A DNA stretch of 64,000 nucleotides. Source: Streptomyces hawaiiensis (GTDB lineage: Bacteria; Actinomycetota; Actinomycetes; Streptomycetales; Streptomycetaceae). Below the pieces are notes generated by a model. It made no database searches. It saw only the letters and a list, made by a program, of their open reading frames with translations, and was not told where the DNA came from. Position 1 is the stretch's first letter. Each line of letters starts with the position of its first letter. Both the position numbers and the translations under genes were made by a program. Below, piece by piece: positions 39,658 through 48,524 of the stretch. The DNA lies in contig NZ_CP021978.1 in assembly GCF_004803895.1 (NCBI RefSeq), forward strand, positions 3,906,001-3,970,000, in the 5' to 3' direction.

Positions 39658-41022
39658 TCACGCCGCCGGGGCCAGCTCCTCCCGATGCTCCCGGGGCACG
39701 AACCGCACGCTCGGGTAGCCCCGGTGCCAGCCCACCGACAGCCGGAGGTCGCCCACCCGGGCCAGGACCAGGCCGATCACCGCAGCGGCGAGCACCGCCA
39801 CCGCGCCACCGGCCGCGAGGCCGACCCGGGCGCCGTAGGTGTCGGTGACCCAGCCGACGATCGGAGCGCCGACCGGGGAGCCGCCGAGGAAGACCATCAT
39901 GTAGAGGGCCATGACCCGGCCGCGCATCGCCGGGTCCGTGGACATCTGGATGCTGGTGTTCGTCGTGACGTTGACGGTCATGCCGAACAGGCCCAGCGGG
40001 ACCATGAGCAGGGCGAACATCCACAACGTGGGGGTCGTCGCCGCCAGGATCTCCAGCGCTCCGAAGGCGATGGCCGCCACGATCAGCAGCCGCAGCCGGG
40101 CCGTGCCCCGCCGCGCGGCGAGCAGCGCGCCCGCGACCGAGCCGACCGCCATCAGCGTGTTGAACATGCTGTACGCGCCCGCCCCCGCATGGAACACGTC
40201 GTCCGCGAAGGCCGACAGGTAGACGGGGAAGTTGAAGGCGAACGTGCCGACGAACCCGACCAGGACGATCGGCCAGATCAGCTCCGGGCGGCCGGTGACG
40301 TAGCGCACCCCCTCCCGCAGCTGCCCCTTGCCGCGCGGGGCGCGTTCGACGACGTGCAGCTCGCGGGCGCGCATCAGCAGCAGGCCGGTGAGCGGCGCGA
40401 TGAAGGACAGGCCGTTGAAGAGGAACGCGTAGCCGGTGCCGACGCCGGTGATGAGCAGGCCCGCGACGGCGGGGCCGACCAGGCGGGCCGACTGGAAGTT
40501 CGCCGAGTTCAGGCTGACCGCGTTCTGCAGCTGCCCCGGGCCGACCAGCTCGGAGACGAAGGACTGCCGGGCCGGGTTGTCGACGACGGTGGCGAGACCG
40601 ACCGCGAAGGCGGCGACGTACACGTGCCACACCTGGACGTGCCCGGTGAGCGTGAGGACGGCCAGGGCGATCGCGGTGAGCGCCATCGACGTCTGCGTCA
40701 CGAGCAGCGCGGGCCGCTTGCGCAGCCGGTCGACGAGGACACCGCCGTAGAGGCCGAAGAGGAGCATCGGCAGGAACTGCAGCGCGGTCGTTATGCCGAC
40801 GGCGGCGGAGGAGCCGGTGAGGCTGAGCACCAGCCAGTCCTGGGCGATGCGCTGCATCCACGTGCCGATGTTGGAGACGACCTGTCCCATGAAGAACAGG
40901 CGGTAGTTCCTCACCTTGAGGGAGGAGAACATCGAGGACTTGCGCGGAGGCGCGTCGGAGGTGGGCGGGGAATCGTGGGGATCAGTTGCGGGGGCGGAAG
41001 CTGCTCCGGGTCCCGAACTCAA
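39658..41022 (-). CDS. MFS exporter
   Basis: The 454-residue protein begins at TTG 41022, chosen because AAGGAGG lies seven bases ahead. It has twelve membrane helices of the EntS/MefA type: FFMGQVVSNIGTWMQRIAQDWLV, LVDRLRKRPALLVTQ in the 2-3 loop, and PARQSFVSELVGPGQLQNAV in the central part. It exports drugs or siderophore-like compounds by proton antiport. The MarR gene lies 29 bases upstream on the same strand, so both share one transcript and the MarR palindrome. Confidence 0.88.
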   Translation of the reverse strand: MSSGPGAASAPATDPHDSPPTSDAPPRKSSMFSSLKVRNYRLFFMGQVVSNIGTWMQRIAQDWLVLSLTGSSAAVGITTALQFLPMLLFGLYGGVLVDRLRKRPALLVTQTSMALTAIALAVLTLTGHVQVWHVYVAAFAVGLATVVDNPARQSFVSELVGPGQLQNAVSLNSANFQSARLVGPAVAGLLITGVGTGYAFLFNGLSFIAPLTGLLLMRARELHVVERAPRGKGQLREGVRYVTGRPELIWPIVLVGFVGTFAFNFPVYLSAFADDVFHAGAGAYSMFNTLMAVGSVAGALLAARRGTARLRLLIVAAIAFGALEILAATTPTLWMFALLMVPLGLFGMTVNVTTNTSIQMSTDPAMRGRVMALYMMVFLGGSPVGAPIVGWVTDTYGARVGLAAGGAVAVLAAAVIGLVLARVGDLRLSVGWHRGYPSVRFVPREHREELAPAA

Positions 41023-41051
41023 AGGGTTCGCCTCCTTGCGACGACTGCTGC

Positions 41052-41489
41052 TTACAGATGTGCGAGCTTCTCCAGCACGGGGGCGGCGGCGCGGAGTTTC
41101 GCCCACTCGTCCTCGTCGAGGTTCTCCACCAGCGTGGCCAGGAACGCGTTCCGCTTGGCGCGGCTCTCCTCGAGCATGGCCTCGGCCTGCTCGGTGCGTG
41201 TGACGACCTTCTGGCGCCGGTCCTCGGGGTGCGGCTCCAGCCGGACCAGTCCCTTGGCCTCCAGCAGCGCCACGATGCGGGTCATCGACGGCGGCTGGAC
41301 GTGCTCCTTACGGGCGAGTTCGCCCGGTGTGGCCCTGCCGCACAGGGACAGGGTGCCCAGCACCGACATCTCGGTGGGGCTGAGCGATTCGTCGACCCGC
41401 TGGTGCTTGAGCCGACGGGACAGCCGCATCACTGCGGATCGGAGGGAGTTCACGGCGGCTACGTCGTCGCCATGGGTGAGGTCCGGCAT
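41052..41489 (-). CDS. MarR-family regulator of the MFS exporter
   Basis: This 145-residue MarR protein has SLSPTEMSVLGTLSLCGRAT, ELARKEHVQPPSMTRIVALLEAKGL and the wing EPHPEDRRQKVVTRTEQ. The start overlaps a nested palindrome that also covers its promoter, implying autorepression. The exporter gene follows in the same transcript. Confidence 0.88.
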   Translation of the reverse strand: MPDLTHGDDVAAVNSLRSAVMRLSRRLKHQRVDESLSPTEMSVLGTLSLCGRATPGELARKEHVQPPSMTRIVALLEAKGLVRLEPHPEDRRQKVVTRTEQAEAMLEESRAKRNAFLATLVENLDEDEWAKLRAAAPVLEKLAHL

Positions 41490-41491
41490 GT

Positions 41492-41523
41492 TCTTTAGCG
41501 TAACTCATTACTCTCGCTAAAGA
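41492..41523. promoter_or_regulatory. Nested palindrome, MarR operator
   Basis: TCTTTAGCG (41492-41500) and CGCTAAAGA (41515-41523) form the outer inverted repeat, and GTAA/TTAC lie inside around CTCA. It touches the MarR start codon and is AT-richer than its surroundings. It is a strong candidate for MarR autorepression. Confidence 0.65.
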
Positions 41524-41638
41524 CCAGCCGTAACACGCAGGACCGTCCGTGACGCCCGCCACTGAGCCGTGACATCACTCATATGGGTGACACGACGGCG
41601 GAACGCGCCCCGCCGTACCGAACGGTGCAGCGACCCTC

Positions 41639-41872
41639 ATGGTCATGGGGACCAGTGTGCTCAGCCTGCGAATAGACCACGACCTGCTCGAACGGCTCCG
41701 GCACCAGGCCGCGAAAAGGGGAATGAGCGTCCAGGACTACGTCGTCCGGACGCTCATTCGAGATGACTTCGACCAGCGGTTCCAGACCGCCGTCGAGGAG
41801 ACGGAGAGGTTCTACGGATCACCCGACTCCGGCGACGGGGATCAGGTCAGGCCCAGCGCCGGCATCAGGTAG
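41639..41872 (+). CDS. Ribbon-helix-helix DNA-binding protein
   Basis: The 77-residue protein reads LSLRIDHDLLERLRHQAAKR then GMSVQDYVVRTLIRDDF, a classic RHH strand and two helices as in CopG/Arc antitoxins. ATG 41645 is an alternative start two codons in. No toxin gene is next to it. It may be a solitary regulator. Its last 31 bases overlap the end of the convergent NCS2 permease gene. Confidence 0.7.
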   Translation: MVMGTSVLSLRIDHDLLERLRHQAAKRGMSVQDYVVRTLIRDDFDQRFQTAVEETERFYGSPDSGDGDQVRPSAGIR

Positions 41873-43293
41873 TAGAACGCGAACACCGCCGACACGACGT
41901 ACATCGCCACCGGCACCTCCCGGCCCCGCCCGGCCGCCAGCCGCAGCACCGCGAAGGTGATGAAGCCCATGCCGATGCCGTTGGTGATCGAGTAGGTGAA
42001 CGGCATCATCAGCATCGTCACGAAGGCCGGGACGGCGATCGTGTAGTCCGCCCAGTCGATCTCCTTGACCGAGCCGGCCAGGATCAGGAAGCCGACCGCG
42101 AGCAGCGCGGGCGTGGCCGCCTGGGACGGGACCATGGTGGCGACCGGCGTCAGGAAGAGGGCGACGGCGAAGAGGCCGCCGGTGACGACGTTCGCGAGAC
42201 CGGTCCGGGCGCCCTCGCCGACACCGGCCGTGGACTCGACGAAGGCGGTCGTCGCGGAGGAGGAGCTGGCGCCGCCGGCGGCGACCGCGAGGCCGTCGAC
42301 GAACAGCACCTTGTTGATGCCGGGCATCTGGCCCTCGCCGTCGGTCAGCTTCGCCTCGTCGGAGACGCCCATGATCGTGCCCATCGCGTCGAAGAAGCAC
42401 GACAGCAGCACGGTGAAGACGAACAGCACCCCGGTCAGGACACCGACCCTCTCGAAGCCGCCGAACAGGCTGACCTGCCCGACCAGCCCGAAGTCGGGAC
42501 TGGCGACCGGGTTGCCGGGCCACTTGGGCGTGGTCAGGCCCCAGCTCGGCACCGTGGCCACCGCGTTGATGACCACCGCGAGGACCGTCATGGTGACGAT
42601 CGAGATCAGGATCGCGCCGGAGACCTTGCGCACGATGAGCGCGAGGGTCAGCAGGACACCCAGGACGAAGACGAGGACCGGCCAGCCGTCGAGGTGACCG
42701 TCGCCGCCGAGCTGGAGCGGGACGGTGGTCTGGGCGGCGTCCGGGATCCGGGAGACGAAGCCCGCGTCGACGAGCCCGATCAGCATGATGAACAGGCCGA
42801 TACCGATGGAGATGGCCTTGCGCAGCCCGTAGGGAACGGCGTTCATGACGCGCTCGCGCAGCCCCGTGGCGACCAGCAGCATGACGACGAAGCCGGCGAG
42901 AACCACCATGCCCATCGCGTCCGGCCAGGACATACGCGGGGCCAGCTGCAGCGCGACGACGGAGTTCACGCCGAGACCGGCGGCGAGTGCGATCGGTACG
43001 TTGCCGATGACGCCCATGAGGAGGGTGGTGAGCGCGGCGGTGAGGGCCGTCGCGGTGACCAGCTGCCCGTTGTCGAGCTGATGACCGTACATGTCCTTGG
43101 CACTGCCGAGGATGATCGGGTTCAGCACGATGATGTAGGCCATCGCGAAGAAGGTGGCGAGACCGCCCCGGACCTCGCGGGACAGGGTGCTGCCCCGCTC
43201 GGAGATCCGGAAGAAGCGGTCGAGTGCGCCGTACGTGCGCCCGGCTCCCGGCTGTTCAGGGGCGGGGACCTTGGCAGGAGCCGAGGAGGACAT
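41842..43293 (-). CDS. NCS2-family purine permease (AzgA-like)
   Basis: The 483-residue protein has the NCS2/AzgA pattern: TLSREVRGGLATFFAMAYII near the start, GNVPIALAAGLGVNSVVA, a central FDAMGTIMGVSDEAKLTDGEG with the conserved acidic residues and SSSSATTAFVESTAGVGEGARTG. Such proteins import hypoxanthine, guanine or adenine with protons. The 117 bases before its start are AT-rich for this genome (TATATG near 43350) and probably hold the promoter. No purine riboswitch is seen. Confidence 0.9.
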   Translation of the reverse strand: MSSSAPAKVPAPEQPGAGRTYGALDRFFRISERGSTLSREVRGGLATFFAMAYIIVLNPIILGSAKDMYGHQLDNGQLVTATALTAALTTLLMGVIGNVPIALAAGLGVNSVVALQLAPRMSWPDAMGMVVLAGFVVMLLVATGLRERVMNAVPYGLRKAISIGIGLFIMLIGLVDAGFVSRIPDAAQTTVPLQLGGDGHLDGWPVLVFVLGVLLTLALIVRKVSGAILISIVTMTVLAVVINAVATVPSWGLTTPKWPGNPVASPDFGLVGQVSLFGGFERVGVLTGVLFVFTVLLSCFFDAMGTIMGVSDEAKLTDGEGQMPGINKVLFVDGLAVAAGGASSSSATTAFVESTAGVGEGARTGLANVVTGGLFAVALFLTPVATMVPSQAATPALLAVGFLILAGSVKEIDWADYTIAVPAFVTMLMMPFTYSITNGIGMGFITFAVLRLAAGRGREVPVAMYVVSAVFAFYYLMPALGLT

Positions 43294-43410
43294 GTGTTTG
43301 GTGTTTCCTACGAAGAGAAGTGGTCAGACACAAACCGTTTCAGTATGAACATATAAGACCTCGATCGGCCATCTCCGCGCGTAGACCCGATCGCCTCGTA
43401 AGCTGTCCCC

Positions 43411-43686
43411 ATGGCGAAATGGACCCCCAGACACGAGGCGCCGGAGCCCCTGGAGGGCCCCGTGGTCGCCACCATCACCGGCGGCACGATCCTGTGGTTC
43501 GTCCTCTTCCTGGTCCAGCTCCCCTTCTACGGCTGGTTCGACGATCACGGCCACACCTGGTGGGTGTGGACCTGCCTGGCCGGCGGCGGGCTGGGACTGA
43601 TCGGCATCTGGTACGTCCGCAAGCGCGACACCGCGATCAAGCGGGCGGCGGCGCAGCACCCGACGGCGTCCCCCACGCCCCAGTAG
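43411..43686 (+). CDS. DUF2530 membrane protein
   Basis: The 91-residue protein has two membrane helices (IGTILWFVLFLVQLPFYGWF-like and TWWVWTCLAGGGLGLIGIWYV) and an Arg/Lys tail, the layout of DUF2530. A close relative lies near DUF3027 and MarR genes in mycobacteria. Its function is unknown. A 339-base gene-free stretch follows, described under the next two entries. Confidence 0.8.
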   Translation: MAKWTPRHEAPEPLEGPVVATITGGTILWFVLFLVQLPFYGWFDDHGHTWWVWTCLAGGGLGLIGIWYVRKRDTAIKRAAAQHPTASPTPQ

Positions 43687-43732
43687 ACCCGACGCCCCGA
43701 CCCGAGAGGCGCCGCACCGCGTACGGCGAGAA

Positions 43733-43845
43733 GGGGACGTGTCGGGGGGTGTCCGCCCGCAGCTGGTTGGCGCGTCAACGGACAGTCAGTCGGCGTGAGA
43801 CCCCATCGCGCCGTTCCGAGGACGGACACCCCCCGACACGGCCCC
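43733..43845. repeat. Long inverted repeat enclosing 67 bases
   Basis: Arms 43738-43755 and 43823-43840 are a perfect 18-bp inverted repeat (left arm GTGTCGGGGGGTGTCC core) and extend with one mismatch to about 23 bases. Inside lie AACGG/CCGTT (43778-43782 with 43811-43815) and GTTGGCGCGTCAAC (43766-43779), a near-palindrome. It may be a folded RNA, a large operator, or a miniature mobile element without coding capacity. No target-site duplication is visible. Confidence 0.5.
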
Positions 43846-43896
43846 GACCCACCACCACCGCGCCGGCGCAGACGACGCGCACCCCCACCCGGCGTC

Positions 43897-43910
43897 TTGC
43901 GAATACGCAA
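43897..43910. promoter_or_regulatory. Palindrome TTGCG-AATA-CGCAA before the methyltransferase
   Basis: A perfect five-base inverted repeat with an AT spacer, unusual in this GC-rich gap. It lies 116 bases before the methyltransferase ATG and could be the site of an unlinked regulator. Confidence 0.35.
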
Positions 43911-44025
43911 ACCCGCGCTCTCCGACGAGACACCCGCCCGCCCCCTCCCTACGCTCGGGAGATGGCGGCGAAACGCTCGAACCCGTCGCGCGGAACCCGC
44001 CGCCGAACCGGTGAGGAGCGCAGCG

Positions 44026-44865
44026 ATGACGACGCAGAACAGCGAGGCCGAGGCCGACCGTGCCCTGAAGTCCAAGCACCGCGCGATGTGGGCCCAGGGC
44101 GACTACCCGTCCCTGGCCGCCGAGATCATCCCCGAGCTGGGAGCGATCCTGGTCGAGGCGTGCGGGGTGCGCTCCGGCCAGCGGGTGCTGGACGTGGGCG
44201 CCGGCTCCGGAAACGCCGCGATCCCGGCTGCCCTGGCCGGCGCGGACGTGGTGGCCTCCGACCTGACCCCGGAGCTGTTCGAGGCCGGCCGGCGGGTGGC
44301 CCGGAAGCAGGGGGCGCACCTCACCTGGCAGGAGGCCGACGCCGAGGCCCTGCCCTTCGGTGACGCGGAGTTCGACACCGTGCTGTCCTGCGTGGGCGTC
44401 ATGTTCGCCCCGCACCACCAGCAGGCCGCCGGTGAACTCGTCCGGGTCTGCCGTCCGGGCGGCACCATCGGGCTGCTCAGCTGGACGCCCCAGGGCTTCA
44501 TCGGCCGGATGTTCGCCGCGATGAAGCCGTACGCGCCACCGCCCCCGCCGGGAGCCCAGCCGCCCCCGCTGTGGGGGGACGAGGACCATGTCCGCGCCAT
44601 CCTCGGCGACCGGGTCACGGACGTCAGCGCCGAACGCCGCACCGTCCGGGTCGACCGCTTCGAGACGCCGGAGATGTTCCGCGACTACTTCAAGGAGCGC
44701 TACGGCCCGACCATCAGCGTCTACAAGAACATCGCCGGCGAGCCCGAACGCGCCGCCGCCCTGGACGGCGCCCTGACGGACCTGGTCCGCGACGCCGACC
44801 TGGGCTCGGGCCGGACGGTCCTGGAGTGGGAGTACCTGCTGTTCACCGCCCGCCGGGCGGGCTGA
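44026..44865 (+). CDS. SAM-dependent class I methyltransferase
   Basis: From ATG 44026 (GAGGAG ahead) the protein has 279 residues. It shows motif I VLDVGAGSGNAAIPAALAGA, motif II EADAEALPFGDAEFDTVLS and motif IV GRPGGTIGLLSW-like sequence. A Pro-rich loop PPPPPGAQPPPL lies at about 165-185, followed by a C-terminal FRDYFKERYGPTI segment. It resembles UbiE-like small-molecule methyltransferases. The acceptor is unknown. Confidence 0.85.
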   Translation: MTTQNSEAEADRALKSKHRAMWAQGDYPSLAAEIIPELGAILVEACGVRSGQRVLDVGAGSGNAAIPAALAGADVVASDLTPELFEAGRRVARKQGAHLTWQEADAEALPFGDAEFDTVLSCVGVMFAPHHQQAAGELVRVCRPGGTIGLLSWTPQGFIGRMFAAMKPYAPPPPPGAQPPPLWGDEDHVRAILGDRVTDVSAERRTVRVDRFETPEMFRDYFKERYGPTISVYKNIAGEPERAAALDGALTDLVRDADLGSGRTVLEWEYLLFTARRAG

Positions 44866-44998
44866 CACCGGGGCGTGGCACCGGGGTCCGACGGCGTACA
44901 ACTGCCGTACGACCACGGCATGAAGTCCGTCCTTCCCAGGTCGGATCTTCGCCGCATTCAGCGGGTGAAGCGGCAAAACCGCACGTACCGTCGAATGC

Positions 44999-47392
44999 AT
45001 GACGCATCTCGACGCGGGTGCCCGGCCCGACTCCGCGCGGCCGGCGACGGTCACCTCCCGCGAGACCGGCCTGACCGGTGCTCAGGTCGCCGAACGGGTG
45101 GAGCGCGGCCAGGTCAACGACGTGCCGGTGCGCAGCAGCCGGTCCACCGTCGACATCGTCCGTGCGAACGTCTTCACCCGCTTCAACGCGATCATCGGCG
45201 TGCTGTGGCTGATCATGCTGGTGGTCGCGCCGATCCAGGACAGCCTGTTCGGGTTCGTGATCCTCGCGAACACCGGCATCGGGATCGTCCAGGAGTGGCG
45301 CGCGAAGAAGACGCTGGACTCGCTCGCGCTGATCGGCGAGGTGCGGCCGACCGTACGCCGGGACGGCACCGCCGCGCAGGTCAGCACCTCCGAGATCGTG
45401 CTGGACGACCTGATCGAGATCGGGCCCGGGGACAAGGTCGTCGTCGACGGGGTCTGTGTCGAGGCCGACGGGCTGGAGATCGACGAGTCGCTGCTCACCG
45501 GCGAGGCCGACCCGGTCGTCAAGCACCCGGGCGACCAGGTCATGTCGGGCAGCTTCGTGGTCGCGGGCGGCGGGGCCTTCCAGGCGACGAAGGTCGGCCG
45601 TGAGGCCTACGCCGCTCAGCTCGCCGAGGAGGCCTCGCGCTTCACCCTCGTCCAGTCCGAGCTGCGGTCGGGCATCTCCACGATCCTCAAGTACGTCACG
45701 TGGATGATGGTCCCGACCGCGATCGGCCTGATCATCAGCCAGCTGTTCGTGAAGGAGAACGCCTTCGACGACTCCGTCGCCCGCACGGTCGGCGGCATCG
45801 TCCCGATGGTCCCCGAGGGGCTCGTCCTGCTCACCTCGGTCGCCTTCGCCATCGGCGTGATCCGCCTGGGCCGCAAGCAGTGCCTGGTGCAGGAGCTGCC
45901 CGCGATCGAGGGGCTCGCCCGGGTCGACACCGTCTGCCTCGACAAGACCGGCACCCTCACCGAGGGCGGCATGGACGTCACCGAGCTGCGGCCGATCCAG
46001 GGCGCCGACGAGACGTACGTACGCAAGGTGCTCGGCGCGCTCGGCGAGTCGGACCCGCGGCCGAACGCCTCCCTGAAGGCGATCATCGACACCTACCCGG
46101 CCGTCGAGGACTGGCGCTGCACCGAGGCACTGCCGTTCTCCTCCGCCCGCAAGTACAGCGGCGCCGTGTTCAGCGAGGGCGACGGGCAGACCGGCCGGTG
46201 GCTGCTGGGCGCACCGGACGTGCTGCTGGCGGAGGACGATCCGGCCCTGGCCGAGACCGGGCGGCTGAACGAGCAGGGCCTCAGGGTGCTGCTGCTCGCC
46301 CGGGTCGAGCGGGACTTCGACGATCCCGAGGTGACGAAGGGAGCGAAGCCCACCGCCCTGGTCGTGCTGGAGCAGCGGCTGCGGCCGGACGCCGCCGACA
46401 CCCTGCGCTACTTCGCCGACCAGAACGTCCGGGCCAAGGTCATCTCCGGCGACAACGCGGTGTCGGTCGGCGCGGTCGCCGCCAAGCTCGGACTGTCCGG
46501 CACCACCGTGGACGCGCGCCGGCTGCCCGCCGAGCAGGAGGGGATGGCCGACGCCCTCGACGACGGCACGGTGTTCGGGCGGGTCACCCCGCAGAAGAAG
46601 CGGAACATGGTGGGCGCGCTGCAGTCCCGGGGGCACACGGTCGCGATGACCGGCGACGGGGTGAACGACGTCCTGGCCCTGAAGGACGCCGACATCGGTG
46701 TCGCGATGGGCTCCGGATCGGAGGCGACCCGGGCGGTCGCACAGATCGTGCTGCTGAACAACAGCTTCGCGACGCTGCCGTCGGTGGTCGCCGAGGGCCG
46801 CCGGGTCATCGGCAACATCACGCGGGTGGCGACCCTGTTCCTGGTCAAGACGGTCTACTCGGTGCTGCTGGCCGTCCTGGTGGTCTGCTCACAGGTGGAG
46901 TACCCGTTCCTGCCGCGCCACCTGACCCTGCTGTCGACGCTGACGATCGGTATCCCGGCGTTCTTCCTCGCGCTCGCGCCCAACAAGGAGCGCGCGAAGC
47001 CGAACTTCGTACGGCGGGTCATGCGGTACGCGATCCCGGGCGGGGTCGTGGCCGCGGCGGCGACCTTCGCGACGTATCTGATCGCCCGGGAGCACTACAC
47101 GGGTGCGGGGGCGCTGGACGCGGAGACCAGTGCGGCGACGCTCACGCTGTTCCTCATCTCGATGTGGGTGCTGGCGATCATCGCCCGGCCCTACACCTGG
47201 TGGCGGGTCGCCCTGGTCGCTTCCATGGCGGGGGCGTTCCTGCTGGTGCTGGTCGTGCCGTGGTTGCAGCACTTCTTCGCGCTGAAGCTGGTGGGGGTGA
47301 CGATGCCGTGGACCGCCGTCGGCATCGCGGCGGTGGCGGCGGCCACCCTGGAACTCCTGTGGAGGTGGGTGGACCGCCGCTTTCCCGCCTGA
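44999..47392 (+). CDS. P-type cation ATPase, CtpE-like
   Basis: The 797-residue P-type ATPase has the phosphorylated Asp315 in CLDKTGTLTEGG, the actuator loop DESLLTGEADPV (TGEA instead of TGES), VPEGLVLLTSVAFAIGV in helix 4 and the hinge VAMTGDGVNDVLALKDADIG. There is no N-terminal metal-binding domain. These features and the PEGL helix match mycobacterial CtpE, a calcium transporter. There is little space between promoter and ATG, so the message may be leaderless. Confidence 0.88.
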   Translation: MTHLDAGARPDSARPATVTSRETGLTGAQVAERVERGQVNDVPVRSSRSTVDIVRANVFTRFNAIIGVLWLIMLVVAPIQDSLFGFVILANTGIGIVQEWRAKKTLDSLALIGEVRPTVRRDGTAAQVSTSEIVLDDLIEIGPGDKVVVDGVCVEADGLEIDESLLTGEADPVVKHPGDQVMSGSFVVAGGGAFQATKVGREAYAAQLAEEASRFTLVQSELRSGISTILKYVTWMMVPTAIGLIISQLFVKENAFDDSVARTVGGIVPMVPEGLVLLTSVAFAIGVIRLGRKQCLVQELPAIEGLARVDTVCLDKTGTLTEGGMDVTELRPIQGADETYVRKVLGALGESDPRPNASLKAIIDTYPAVEDWRCTEALPFSSARKYSGAVFSEGDGQTGRWLLGAPDVLLAEDDPALAETGRLNEQGLRVLLLARVERDFDDPEVTKGAKPTALVVLEQRLRPDAADTLRYFADQNVRAKVISGDNAVSVGAVAAKLGLSGTTVDARRLPAEQEGMADALDDGTVFGRVTPQKKRNMVGALQSRGHTVAMTGDGVNDVLALKDADIGVAMGSGSEATRAVAQIVLLNNSFATLPSVVAEGRRVIGNITRVATLFLVKTVYSVLLAVLVVCSQVEYPFLPRHLTLLSTLTIGIPAFFLALAPNKERAKPNFVRRVMRYAIPGGVVAAAATFATYLIAREHYTGAGALDAETSAATLTLFLISMWVLAIIARPYTWWRVALVASMAGAFLLVLVVPWLQHFFALKLVGVTMPWTAVGIAAVAAATLELLWRWVDRRFPA

Positions 47393-47401
47393 GCGCGGCG
47401 C

Positions 47402-47470
47402 CGTCGTGGCCTGTCGCGCCCACGCGGCGGAGCCGCACATCGATACAGCCCCGCGCCCCTTTCGGGGCGC
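47402..47470. repeat. Dispersed intergenic repeat, variant copy 3, with terminator
   Basis: Both ends match copy 1: CCGTCGTGGC and CTGTCGCG on one side, CCCCGCGCCCC on the other, but the middle is replaced by a longer segment containing CGGCGGAGCCGC. It ends in GCGCCCC-tttc-GGGGCGC (47453-47470), a hairpin between the convergent ATPase and secreted-protein genes. Confidence 0.65.
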
Positions 47471-47472
47471 CT

Positions 47473-48327
47473 TTACTTCACGTCGACGTAGTCGCCCGTG
47501 GCGTTGACCGCCGGGGTGGTGGTCGTGCCGGCGAAGCTGAAGCGCCAGTAGCCGTCGTACTGGGCGGTGGCGGTGGCCTTCAGGTTGCCGTACTGGTCGG
47601 AGTACACCGTCTTGACGGTGGTGTACGTGCTGGTGCCCGCCTTGCGGAACTGGAGCTTGACCGGCTGGTTGGTGTAGCCGTGGTAGGCGTTGTCCTCCCA
47701 GTTGGCGCGGGACAGCTTGCCGGTGGAGGTGATGGTCTTGCCCTTGGAGACGGGCTCGGGGCCGGCGTTGACGGTCAGCTTGGAGTAGCGCTGCACCTTG
47801 GTGGTGCCCAGGCCGCCCTGCGTCTTCTCGGCGTCGTCGCTGGTGACCGCGAGGGCGCCGGCGCCCCAGGTGCCGGCGTCGGAGTTGAACAGGTCGCCGT
47901 CGGCCGGGCGGACGCTGATGACGCCCTTGCAGTTGAGGACCGTCGACGAGGCGGCGGTGCAGGTGGCCGGGTCGTCGCTGATGAGGACGTTGTCCGCGGC
48001 GTCGACCGAGGAGCCGTGGTAGATCAGCGGGCCGGTGGCGAAGTTGTCGGTGCTGGTGTCGAGGCCGGCTGCGTGGGTCACGGTGAAGGTGACCGGCACG
48101 CTCACCACGTTGGTGGTGCCGACGACGATGTTCTTGCCGCTGTTCACCTTCACGTTGGAGAAGGTGACGTCGAGGGTCGAGGCGGTGGTGCCGGTGCCCG
48201 CGTCGGCCGAGGCGGAGCTGAAGGCCTGCTTGCCGGACGGGGCGTCGGCGGCCTGCGCGGCCGGAACGACGAGGGCGGACAGGGCCAGGGCGCCGGCGAC
48301 GGCGGCCACGGTGGCTCGGATGTGCAT
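47473..48327 (-). CDS. Secreted protein, tandem paralogue 1
   Basis: The 284-residue protein has a signal peptide (LALSALVVPAAQA, cut about residue 26) and no membrane anchor. Two Cys pairs (TCTAASSTVLNC region) may form a disulfide. The N-half has an immunoglobulin-like set of strands (LDVTFSNVKVNSGKNIVVGT). The C-half has KLTVNAGPEPVSKGKTIT, TGKLSRANW, a YHGYTNQPVKLQFRK strand and ends FAGTTTTPAVNATGD. Many Thr/Ser residues suit an exported beta-sandwich protein. No enzyme motif is seen. Its neighbour upstream is a paralogue. Confidence 0.75.
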   Translation of the reverse strand: MHIRATVAAVAGALALSALVVPAAQAADAPSGKQAFSSASADAGTGTTASTLDVTFSNVKVNSGKNIVVGTTNVVSVPVTFTVTHAAGLDTSTDNFATGPLIYHGSSVDAADNVLISDDPATCTAASSTVLNCKGVISVRPADGDLFNSDAGTWGAGALAVTSDDAEKTQGGLGTTKVQRYSKLTVNAGPEPVSKGKTITSTGKLSRANWEDNAYHGYTNQPVKLQFRKAGTSTYTTVKTVYSDQYGNLKATATAQYDGYWRFSFAGTTTTPAVNATGDYVDVK

Positions 48328-48466
48328 GTGTTCCCCAGGGGGAGAAGTGATCGGGGAGCCTGTTGGCTCACGCGATCAGATTCACGAGCCCCGGGCGGGG
48401 TTGTAGGGCACGGCCCTGGTTTTGCCGTCTCATCCGCAATGTTTGGCAGGCCCATGGGACATACGG

Positions 48467-48504
48467 CACCGCCGGCCCCGGAACGCGTTCCGGGGCCGGC
48501 GGTG
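48467..48504. terminator. Perfect 38-bp palindrome, terminator
   Basis: CACCGCCGGCCCCGGAACG is followed directly by its reverse complement, giving 19-bp arms with no spacer. It starts 21 bases after the stop of paralogue 2 on the minus strand and should fold to a very stable hairpin. Confidence 0.75.
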
Positions 48505-48524
48505 TGGTCCGTGCGGGGACGGTG

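Noticed and set aside
41639..41872. Toxin-antitoxin module with the RHH protein
   Set aside because: No toxin-like gene on either side; neighbours are MarR and a purine permease.
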